Below are positions 11,840 through 21,584 of a DNA stretch of 22,696 bases, piece after piece; positions within the stretch are counted from its first letter, which is position 1, and every line of letters starts with the position of its first letter. Made by a program: the position numbers and the translations under genes. The notes beneath the pieces were generated by a model that searched no databases, was not told the DNA's origin, and saw only the letters and a program-made list of their open reading frames with translations. The stretch covers positions 83,048-105,743 of the forward strand of contig NW_014577466.1 of the NCBI RefSeq assembly GCF_000485595.1, read 5' to 3'. This stretch comes from Priapulus caudatus. Lineage: Eukaryota > Priapulida > Priapulimorpha > Priapulimorphida > Priapulidae.

Positions 11840-12686
11840 TTCACGCCGGATGGATGGTCACGGTTGGAGCACATGCACTAGACCACTCCCGAGCCCCCGC
11901 CCCCTAACTGCAACGTAAAATTTACCTGGCGCATGCGCATTTGGTAGAACGTAGAACCTAGGTCCGCTAAATTGTTGTTAATCTTGTGATGTCATTTTGA
12001 AAGTATTTCGACTACTTGTGTATTGGTGATTACGAAATCGTTGCCAGGAACTATACCACCGGAGCCTAGTGACTATACTGGACGCCATAGACCTGTATTT
12101 AGCAGAGCGGACATCCGACGATAACTTGATATTGAGTTGTTCTCGAATACTGTACCAAGGCGTCAACGGTCTGACCTCTGCGGATCGCATTTCTACCAAC
12201 ACAACAGGTATATAACATTGGACTTTGACCGTCAGACAGTAGGCCTTAATATTCAAATAACCCCGGGGGAACAACACCGCAAGCAAAAACAAGTGAGCCT
12301 CGTATGTGTATTGATTTATGTATTGAACAGTCAGTACTCACGGCAGAGTGACGCGAGAGTGACATATAACTTTGTCACAAAGGAAGTCTCTCGATTTTAA
12401 GCGGTAGTACTGTATTACTAGAATTTACAAAGGCGTGTTCGAGTCGCACAAGTGCAGCGTTGCCAGGATAAAACACGCAATACTGCCTACTGGACAAGTT
12501 GGCCACGGTGAATATGTCATAGACTCATGCGAATAAACCCTTAATATTATTATTAATATTAATAACTTCCGTTGCATTTGACTAGGAAAAAGAAACCGCA
12601 TCGTGGAATAACGGGACTTCTTTACTATCGACGCATCGTGATTACTTCAGCCTAGGCACAAGTGACTACACTACAGTACAGTCATC
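11840..12686. other. Upstream region of the Ig receptor gene
   Basis: No gene is supported. It contains a short AT-rich repeat at 12541-12566 (TAATATTATTATTAATATT). The last part is the probable 5' UTR of the Ig gene. An AACAGGTATATA at about 12206 resembles a splice donor, so a non-coding first exon cannot be excluded. Confidence 0.4.
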
Positions 12687-14108
12687 ATGGATAAAATCAC
12701 GTGTTTTACATGGGTTGCAGTAACATTGCTCGCTGGGCAGATAGTCACAGCACAGTTTGTGGAAGAACCTTCGTCTGTATCGGAAGTAGAAGGTGGAATG
12801 GTGCTTTTGAAGTGCATGCTCGATCCCAACTATGCACCTGGCAGTACAGTCTATGTGAAATGGTATAGAGGTGGCATTGGATTTGTACCCAATGATCAAC
12901 AACGGTATGAGTATGAAGACATAGCAAACACAAACGGAAACTATAACTTGATAATTAACAACCTCAACTTCAGGGAAGATAATGCAGAGTTTTTATGTGA
13001 GAGTAGGGTTGTCGAAGGCAACGATGTAAAGTCAAGGTCAGCTGATGTGTCTGTTTTGGTGCCACCTGAAAAAGTTTTCATATCACAAAATGGTGCGGTA
13101 GTGCCGTCTGGTGGCACGGTTTCATTCTCAGCTGATGATATGCAGTCGTTCAGCTGCACTGCGGAGAACAGCAATCCGGGGGCAGCCATCACGTGGATGC
13201 TCGGTGAGAACGACATCAGCTCGTCTGCCACAGAGGAACAAGTGCCTGGCTCAGATGCTTCAAAGGTAACCACAGTGAGCAGACTTGAGCGCACGTTTGA
13301 TGTCAGCGAGAATGCGAAGCTGCTAAAGTGCAACGTGTTTCTGCACGACAAGGTCAACGTGACTGGCTCGCAGGTGACTTTCGACATCCAATTCATGAGC
13401 ACGTCGGGTGATATTACCATCCTGGCCGGTGGCAGTGCCCTCGTCGAAGGCGATGAATTGTACTTGCGCTGCGGCGTGGAAGGAAATCCGCAGCCAGCAT
13501 ACAAATGGTTCAAAGACAATCAACCCATCTCGACCAGCAGAGAATTCCAGAAAACGGTAACGATCGAAGACGCCGGCGTTTACAAGTGCGAGGCGTCGAA
13601 TGCTTACGGAGCTGGCAAGTCCAACACGTTGACGATATCCGTCAGCGCGAAAAGCTCGACCGCTGCTGCGGTCGCCATTCCCATCGTAGTCGCATTCATC
13701 GTGCTTGCCATCGTCGTCGGTGTCGCGTACTACAGGAAGATGTGCTGCTTCAAACGAGGCACGAGTAATGGCGACGAGGAGGGAGGTGCGAGCAATGCAG
13801 GCCTGGATGCGAAGACACCGGACAGAGTTCCCACCCCTGAGACGAAGTTTATGGCAGACGAAACACCGGCGGAGGAGGAGCGCAGCGTTAAGCCGGAGAA
13901 GGCTAAGAAACCTAAGCATCCGCTAGCTCAAGAGTACGAAGCTGTTTACAACGTGAAGCAGTCCAATCATGACGAGCCCTCTGACCGCAACGTTGAGGGA
14001 CTGACATACGCTGACCTTGACCTCACGAAAGGCACAGAGGGTGCAGTGCCAGCTCGGAAAGGGGAAGAGACAGTGTACTCAGAAGTTAAACCCAACACTG
14101 CGGTATAA
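12687..14108 (+). CDS. Ig-superfamily receptor with ITIM/ITSM-like tail
   Basis: A 473-aa type I membrane protein in one uninterrupted frame. The start is supported by an in-frame TGA at 12663-12665 and A at -3. Residues 1-22 are a signal peptide. Ig1 has C43, W59 and C104, with DNAEFLC in place of the usual DxGxYxC. Ig2 has C157, W170 and C215 and resembles a C2-type domain. Ig3 has C262, W274 and C301 with the classic EDAGVYKC. There is one N-glycosylation site (NVT, 224-226). The TM helix is about 325-347, followed by a basic-Cys stop (YYRKMCCFKR). The 126-aa tail has four tyrosines: QEYEAVYNV (Y417, Y421), LTYADL (Y441, fits ITIM) and TVYSEV (Y464, fits ITSM TxYxxV). Such motifs recruit SH2 phosphatases or adaptors in vertebrate Siglec, SIRP, PECAM and CEACAM receptors. 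Inferred role: inhibitory or adhesion receptor. The ligand is unknown; a nectin/KIRREL-like adhesion protein is the alternative. Confidence 0.9.
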   Translation: MDKITCFTWVAVTLLAGQIVTAQFVEEPSSVSEVEGGMVLLKCMLDPNYAPGSTVYVKWYRGGIGFVPNDQQRYEYEDIANTNGNYNLIINNLNFREDNAEFLCESRVVEGNDVKSRSADVSVLVPPEKVFISQNGAVVPSGGTVSFSADDMQSFSCTAENSNPGAAITWMLGENDISSSATEEQVPGSDASKVTTVSRLERTFDVSENAKLLKCNVFLHDKVNVTGSQVTFDIQFMSTSGDITILAGGSALVEGDELYLRCGVEGNPQPAYKWFKDNQPISTSREFQKTVTIEDAGVYKCEASNAYGAGKSNTLTISVSAKSSTAAAVAIPIVVAFIVLAIVVGVAYYRKMCCFKRGTSNGDEEGGASNAGLDAKTPDRVPTPETKFMADETPAEEERSVKPEKAKKPKHPLAQEYEAVYNVKQSNHDEPSDRNVEGLTYADLDLTKGTEGAVPARKGEETVYSEVKPNTAV

Positions 14109-15218
14109 TATATGTCATAGAACCTTCTTTCACTGGTTTCATAGATTATTGTGAGAACCCTTAGTGATATGAAATGAAACAAAACTTTTGTTGATGTGTA
14201 ACTTGTGATTTTTGTTCAGTATTTTAGAGCGACTAAAATGAGAAAATGACTTTGAAATGAGTGTCACGACTCATGGATTGTTGGCTAAATTGGCATAATT
14301 GACTACAAGCTCACAGTTATCACAACAAATATGTGCAACTGTCGAGTCTTTTGTAATAGGACATCAATTACCTGTAAGGGTTTTAGTCTGTAACAAGTTT
14401 GCTTTTGATGTTTGTGACATATTTGCTAGTTTGTACATATTCTAGTTTTTCATGTAGCCCGGTTATCCGGGCCCAAATCCTGTGTTAGAAAGTACTTTCC
14501 TTGTCATCTGGTTTTGTTTAGTTCCGTCCACTACCATTGCAAGTAGTGATTTGTCCTGTATTGACATGAAACTGATAGAATTGCTAGTAACCAGTGGTTC
14601 TCAGCTGTTGCCAATGGTATCAGACAAATCCACAGTAATATAATTAATATTACTATTTTATTAGAATAGTTAGTTACCGTGTAAAGTGTTAGTGCATAAT
14701 AGTAGGATTATAGGATAATGAGTCTGCTGCATGTATCGGCAGCATTCAACTGTGTCACAAGTTGAAGCACTTGCTGCAGTTCAGTAAATAACTTTTTACA
14801 CCAACTCTTGGCAATCTCACAGGTTTCCCATGATATCACAATGGTTTGCTATTGCCTAATCGCAAGGGGAGGGAATCTAATTAGATACCTGAAATTGTAT
14901 TGTAGTATAATAACTTTTAAATGAAATTCTAGCTTTATCTTATGATTAAATGTCACATTGAATTGCATCTGATTTGAATGTTTACTATTGTATACATTTC
15001 ATAGTTATATTTTGTATCACTAGAATTTTTATAATTGAAGGGACATTGTTTATTATGTTGATAAACAAATGATTATGTGACGTAGATAGGCTGTTTTTGC
15101 ATATTAGGTCATGTTTGTACGTGCTGTCAACGTTATTAATTAATTTTAATTACTGACTTTAATCATGCGCAATGGTAGCATATAGAAATTACTTGAACCT
15201 GCTGCAGTTTACTGTTGG
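14109..15218 (+). other. 3' UTR and intergenic DNA after the Ig gene
   Basis: No coding frame. A small hairpin (GCCCGG-TTAT-CCGGGC) lies at 14457-14472. The first plausible poly(A) hexamer is ATTAAA at 14945-14950, which would give a 3' UTR of about 840 bp. The remainder is AT-rich with nothing recognised. Confidence 0.4.
14945..14950 (+). terminator. Possible poly(A) signal of the Ig gene
   Basis: ATTAAA, the commonest variant of the poly(A) hexamer. No AATAAA occurs nearer to the stop that I could see. Weak support. Confidence 0.3.
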
Positions 15219-15717
15219 AAGTTTGTCTTAACCCTCTATTTGTTGATGAGATCATTTATAGCGTAATTATCTATACAAGTGTATTTTATCAACGAACTAA
15301 TATATATTTTACAATTTAAAGCTGTGATCACTTAAAAGAATTCCAACATCCTCATCATGTGACTTTGTAAAGTTAATTTCCATGCTTTAATATATTATTA
15401 CAAGCAGGGAAAATGTTTTATAAATTATATACCCATCAAACTTCATACAAATTCCCAAGAATGTAGCAATATGATGTGCATTCCTGTTATTTTCTGCTAC
15501 AGCATGTAATAAATATTCTGGCTGATAACCAAACTTATATGTATGTAATGGTTGTGGAATGGTTAAATGAGGAAATAGTGGGAATAGTGTAAGTGGCTTT
15601 CTTGTGAAATCACACTGTACAAAATGAGGTTTACGTAGGCCTACTGACATAATTTTCACAGAAATGCATTTTTATTTTTAGGTCGGTATTATAAAATGGC
15701 TTTAGTTGTAAACTAAA
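15219..15717 (+). repeat. Duplicated segment, copy A
   Basis: Nearly identical to 15719-16204, with scattered substitutions and short indels. It ends exactly at the N at 15718. No coding content. Confidence 0.9.
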
Positions 15718-15718
15718 N
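15718..15718. other. Single N: assembly join
   Basis: An unresolved base. Copy A of a duplicated segment ends immediately before it and copy B starts immediately after it, as expected when two overlapping contigs are placed end to end. Confidence 0.85.
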
Positions 15719-16204
15719 AAGTTTGTCTTAACCCTCTATTTGTTGATGAGATCATTTATAGTGTAATTATCTATACAAGTGTATTTTATCAACGAACTAA
15801 TATATATTTTACAATTTAAAGCTGTGATCACTTAAAAGAATTCCAACATCCTCATCATCTGACTTTGTAAAGATAATTTCCATGCTTTAATATATTATTA
15901 CAAGCAGGGAAAATGTTTTATAAATTATATACCCATCAAACTTCATACAAATTCCCAAGAATGTAGTAATATGATGTGCATTCCTGTTATTTTCTGCTAC
16001 AGCATGTAATAAATATTCAGGCTGATAACCAAACTTATGTATGTAATGCACTAATGGTTGTGGAATGGAGGAAATAGTGTAAGTGGCCTTCTTGTGAATC
16101 ACACTGTACCAAAATAGGTAGGCCTACTGAACAATAAATTTTCACAGAAATGCATTTTTATTTTTACGTCGGTATTATAAAATGGCTTATAGTTGTAAAA
16201 CTAA
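15719..16204 (+). repeat. Duplicated segment, copy B start
   Basis: Second copy of 15219-15717, starting with AAGTTTGTCTTAACCC right after the N. It runs on without a break into the 2.4-kb segment that is duplicated again at 18742. Confidence 0.9.
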
Positions 16205-18486
16205 AACACTAGAGGTAAAAAGCAGATCGACTACACAAAGTTAATTGTGCAATTAGATGGAAATGTCTTTACAAACAGCAAGAAGTAACCGAATTGTTGA
16301 ATGTGAACAAGATAATAGACAACGGAAAAACCAATTATCTACTGACTCTTGTGTAGTTTAAAAACTCTTAATACAACTGGAAATACTTCACATATAAAAA
16401 CCATCGCGATAATAACAAAATGACATTCCTATGTAAATATTCCTATATGATACGATTGCCAGGAACAAGCATGGAAATTTGTTTTGTTTCCGCACTAGAT
16501 ATGCAATGTCACCATCAGCTAGCACTAATCCAATACATTACACACCACTGGTGCCAAATTGATCTATATACACTTGGAATTAGGCCAGTGCTGGCCCAAA
16601 TGCACTTTTTTACCCACCTGATGAATTGTGTAGTGATTTTTAAGATGATCAACTATGCATTACTGTCCCTTCCAATTAGAAATCTTACTTCATGCGAGCA
16701 ATCAGAGGCATGCCAACAGTGCCACTGTACCCACAATCTGATTGTGAGACATGTTCTTCACTGTTTCCTATAACACAGCCGGTTATAGTTCAATACACGA
16801 ATTGTACAACAATGTCAATACCAGAAACCCTCTAAAATGTTTTACAATTCTAAATCTAACAAAAACAATATTCACATTGAAATTTGGTTAAATATAATCT
16901 CCACCAAAAAATATCTGGAATTGTGTCCCAATATTGCCTCAATACGCAATAATGACGTTGCAATAATGACTAATAAAATACATCTGTAGGTACCTGACAT
17001 ATATATATGCATAGGAAATGCCTGTTGGCTGAACGATATGGAATATGACGTATCACAGCCACCCACACTATGCTCACACCAACCAACAGTGTACAAAGTT
17101 CACCTAGCGCCAACACAAGGTGTGGAATGAAAGAGATTAAAGTCAATAAATGGATGTTTGGTAAAAGGCACAACCACTTGTACATTTCAAATACTTTACT
17201 GTACCTTGTTCAGCTTGATTGCACGGTGTATAATTTACAAATTGTCTTAGGCACACCGTTCAATGTTTGGTGTTTAATTCTGGCATGCCCGAGATCACTA
17301 TAGGACTTGTGACTGGAATTACACTAAATATAGATTTTTCTTCTTAGCATCATCCACAAGTCACCAATCGATTTCTTGTCTGCTTTTTATATTTAGCATA
17401 AATCTCCTTTGTTACATAAGAACTAATCAGAAAAACACATTGACTTCCTAATAGGTTTAGAATGGAAGACCCGGGCCGTAACCCAAAGAAGGTTAATTGA
17501 TCCTGATATAGCATTTAACCCAACACAGCAGAAAGGATAGCATATAAATGGGCCAATTAGCTAAGCGTATATTACACACAGTTAAGATACCTCCATTGCT
17601 TCTGTGTCTCTTATGGATCACAGACATGCCCTTACTTAGTGTATACATATATGCTGCAAGAAATCAACAGGCTTCAAATTATAATGAATATATAGGGGAA
17701 TTTTGAGTGCCACCCCTTTTCCAATATACTTTACATGTTTAACTTTACTGTAAAGAATTTGTCTTTTACATATACTTGCGTACCAACTTAGCTTTACCTT
17801 ACTTCTGTTATGAAAACACGTGCTTAAACACGAATTGTCACGGAAGTCTTTGCATAAAAGTGGTAAGTTAATGGAATTTCAACACCAGAACAGAAACATG
17901 GATGCTTCTCTTCTCATGGGACTGTTGAACCGTCTGCTCGTTACTATCCAAAATTTCCCCTTTGACCCACTGATATATGTGACCCCCAAAGCACAATGTT
18001 AACTTCTTTTCCTTCCATTACTCTTCACTTTTCATGTGTAGTTTAGGTAGACTTGTAGTTTTGCCATGATTCTATGTGTGAATGACTGAATTTGTACTCT
18101 AATTCCCTTACGTCCAGCTTCAACCTCACAACGTGTCTTTCAATTGCCCCTAACATGACATGAGTGAAAAACCCATTATAATTATGCAAATAACAGTGAC
18201 GGATGGATAGGTCTCTATAAGTATAACTATAGCTAGAAGTACAATATAAATACGTATAAGAACTCTATAAGCTCTATCTGACGACCTCGCATAAGCAGCT
18301 CAATGAAATCATTGTGTCCATCACGTTTTTGATGATGATGAGATTCAAACACTGTTTCCTACTTCTGTAGATTCACATTCAATTCAATCATATATACTTG
18401 CACTTAGTCAGTCCGAATCCTCTGCCTCATATGCTGGAATTTTCCACTCCCGCTTCCGCAGAGATTCCACACCTGAAGCAGCAAAA
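16057..18486 (+). repeat. 2.4-kb duplicated segment, first copy
   Basis: Collinear with 18742-21188 (offset about 2.69-2.70 kb), differing by scattered substitutions and small indels. AT-rich and without a recognisable gene. A 117-codon plus-strand frame at 16420-16773 recurs in the second copy but shows no sign of protein constraint. Confidence 0.9.
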
Positions 18487-18534
18487 TTGTTGTTGTTGTT
18501 GTTGTTCGTTTATCTTCCTGCTTCACGAGATCAT
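18487..18534. repeat. (TTG)n tract and unique tail before the second N
   Basis: About seven TTG units, then 28 bp of sequence absent from the other copy. It may be the edge of an inserted repeat at which a contig ended. Confidence 0.7.
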
Positions 18535-18535
18535 N
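18535..18535. other. Single N: assembly join
   Basis: An unresolved base between the (TTG)n tail and a TIR element fragment. The flanking 2.4-kb segments are duplicates of each other. Confidence 0.8.
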
Positions 18536-18742
18536 GGGCACGAGCCCCCCCAACAAATTTTCTGTGCCCCCCCCAGGTGCCCCCCCACTGAAAACTCATG
18601 CTTCATGAAAAAAAAATTGAATTAAAAACAATGTCGTTAGAACAGTATAATACAAAGAAAATTTATATATTGTGCCCCCCACGAAAATGTAAGGCCCCCC
18701 CCCCAGTGCCCCCCTGCTGAAAAAATCCTAGCTACGCCACTG
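18536..18742 (-). mobile_element. hAT-like TIR element fragment with C-runs
   Basis: The right end, read on the minus strand, starts CAGTGGCGTAGCTAGGATTT, a terminus typical of non-autonomous hAT elements. The body has runs of 5-10 C separated by AT-rich stretches and has no coding frame. The left end is missing at the N. It sits in front of GTTGTGG at the start of the second duplicate copy, at a point where the first copy has no insertion (16056). Confidence 0.6.
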
Positions 18743-21188
18743 TTGTGGAATGGTTAAATGAGGAAATAGTGTAAGTGGCCTTCTTGTGAATCACACTGTA
18801 CCAAAATAGGTAGGCCTACTGAACAATAAATTTTCACAGAAATGCATTTTTATTTTTACGTCGGTATTATAAAATGGCTTATAGTTGTAAAACTAAAACA
18901 CTAGAGGTAAAAAGCAGATCGACTACACAAAGTTAATTGTGTAATTAGATGGAAATGTCTTAACAAACAGCAAGAAGTAACCGAATTGTTGAATGTGAAC
19001 AAGATAATAGACAGCGGAAAAACCAATTATCTACTGACTCTTGTGTAGTTTAAAAACTCTCAATACAACTGGAAATACTTCACATATAAAAACCATCACG
19101 ATAATAACAAAATGACATTCTTATGTAAATATTCCTATATCATAATATTGACAGGAACTAGCATGGAAATTTGTTTTGTTTCCGCACTAGATATGCAATG
19201 TCACCATCAGCTAGCACTAATCCAATACATTACACACCACTGGTGCCAAATTGATCTACATACACTTGGAATTAGGCCAGTGCTGGCCCAAATGCACATT
19301 TTTACCCACTTGATGAATTGTGTAGTGATGTTTAAGATGATCAACTATGCATTACTGTCCCTTCCAATTAGAAATCTTACTTCATGTGAGCAATCAGAGG
19401 CATGCCAACAGTGCCACTGTACCCACAATCTGATTGTGAGACATGTTCTTCTCTGTTTCCTATAACACAGCCGTTTATAGTTCCATACACGAATTGTACA
19501 ACAATGTCAATACCAGAAACCCTCTAAAATGTTTTACAATACTAAATCTAACAAAAACAATATTCACATTGAAATTTGGTTAAATATAATCTCCACCAAA
19601 AAATATCTGAAATTGTGTCCCAATATTGCCTCAATACGCAATAATGACGTTGCAATAATGACTAATAAAATACATCTATAGGTACCTGACATATATATAT
19701 GCATAGGAAATGCCTGTTGGCTGAACGATATGGAATATGACGTATCACAGCCGCCCACACTATGCTCACACCAACCAACAGTGTACAAAGTTCACCTAGC
19801 GCGGAATGTGATGGCATGGAATGAATGAGATTAAAGTCAATAAATGGATGTTTGGTAAAAGGCACAACCACTTGTACATTTCAAATACTTTACTGTACCT
19901 TGTTCAGCTTGATTGCACGGTGTATAATTTACAAATTGTCTTAGGCACACCGTTCAATGTTTGGTGTTTAATTCTGGCATGCCCGAGATCACTATAGGAC
20001 TTGTGACTGGAATCACACTAAATATAGATTTTTCTTCTTAGCATCATCCACAAGTCACCAATCCATTTCTTGTCTGCTTTTTATATTTAGCATAAATCTC
20101 CTTTGTTACATAAGAACTAATCAGAAAAACACATTGACTTCCTAATAGGTTTATAATGGAAGACCCGGGCCGTACCCCAAAGAAGGTAAATTGATCCTGA
20201 TATAGCATTTAACCCAACACAGCAGAAAGGATAGCATATAAATGGGCCAATTAGCTAAGCGTATATTACACACAGTTAAGATACCTCCATTGCTTCTGTG
20301 TCTCTTATGGATCACTGACATGCCCTTACTTAGTGTATTCATATATGCTGCCAGAAATCAACAGGCTTCAAATTATAAAGAATATATAGGGGAATTTTGA
20401 GTGCCACCCCTTTTCCAATATACTTTACATGTTTAACTTTACTGTAAAGAATTTGTCTTTTACATAAACTTGCGTACCAACTTAGCTTTACCTTACGTCT
20501 GTTATGAAAACACGTGCTTAAACACCGACTTTAAAGGTCGAATTGTCACGGAAGTCTTTGCACAAAAGTGGTAAGTTAATGTAATTTCAACACCAGAACA
20601 GAAACATGGATGCTTCTCTTCTCATGGGACTGTTGAACCGTCTGCTCGTTACTATCCAAAATTTTCCCTTTGACCCACTGATATATGCGACCTCCAAAGC
20701 ACAATGTTAACTTCTTTTCCTTCCATTACTATTCACTTTTCATGTGTAGTTTAGGTAGACTTGTAGTTTTGCCATGATTCTATGTGTGAATGACTGAATT
20801 TGTACTACAATTCCCTTACGTCCAGCTTCAACCTCACAACGTGTCTTTCAATTGCCCCTAACATGCCATGAGTGAAAAACCCATTATAATTATGCAAATA
20901 ACAGTGACGGATGGATAGGTGTCTATAACTATAGCTAGAAGTACAATATAAATACGTATAAGAACTCTATAAGCTCCATCTGACGACCTCACATAAACAG
21001 CTCAATGAAATCATTGTGTCCATCACGTTTTTGATGATGATGAGATTCAAACACTGTTTCCTACTTCTGTAGATTCACATTCAATTTAATCATATATACT
21101 TGCACTTAGTCAGTCCGAATCCTCTGCCGTATATGCTGGAATTTTCCACTCCCGCTTCCGCAGAGATTCCACACCTGAAGCAGCAAAA
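18742..21188 (+). repeat. 2.4-kb duplicated segment, second copy
   Basis: Copy of 16057-18486. At its start it keeps the GGTTAAATGAGG variant of copy A (about 15550) rather than the shortened GGAGG of copy B, so it is not a simple recent copy of B. It adds a small insertion near 20524 and has small indels near 19801 and 20930. No recognised gene. Confidence 0.9.
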
Positions 21189-21584
21189 CCATTAGTGCAG
21201 TTCACTTGCATTAAAACCAACAACACATCTCAATGCCATATCACGTGGAATTTCTATTATCTTTGTGACCACAGTTAGTTAGTGTTATCCATTTTACCTC
21301 GTTTTGTACGTATTTGCGTTGCACAGGTAGCCCCCCACCCCACCTGCTTTTTCATACGTGTCATGATCCGAGTTGTACTGCCTGAAGATCATATGTATTT
21401 GTATTCGGCTTCTCAAACTAGGCAAATACACATAACAATAGAAGGCACGTGTTGACTCTGCAGACCACAGCTACTGCTGGAGATTTAAATGCCGACAGGT
21501 TTAGGTTGACGACAGTCTGACGCCAAAGAGCATTTAGTTTGTGCATCTACCTGCCCTAGATGAGAGCAAGATGGGAGTGAAAGG
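21189..21584 (-). other. Probable 3' flank of the minus-strand gene
   Basis: No coding signal. It follows the stop of the minus-strand gene. I saw no clear AATAAA on the minus strand in this interval. Confidence 0.35.

Noticed and set aside
11337-11918. Overlapping His/Ala/Thr/Arg-rich and Cys/Val/Arg-rich frames
   Set aside because: They are produced by ACGC/CA repeats in several frames on both strands, with no domain or splice context.
12430-12450. tRNA-like B box (GTTCGAGTC)
   Set aside because: No A box or cloverleaf can be drawn around it, so neither a tRNA nor a tRNA-derived SINE is supported.
16420-16773. 117-codon plus-strand frame, repeated at 19112-19465
   Set aside because: It is kept only because the whole segment is duplicated. 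Differences between the copies include about eight amino-acid changes and about four silent ones, and the flanks are equally similar, so there is no sign of coding constraint.
16872-17185. Minus-strand frames of about 70 codons, repeated at 19564-19871
   Set aside because: The same duplication explains their recurrence. The sequences resemble no protein and the frames differ in length between the copies.
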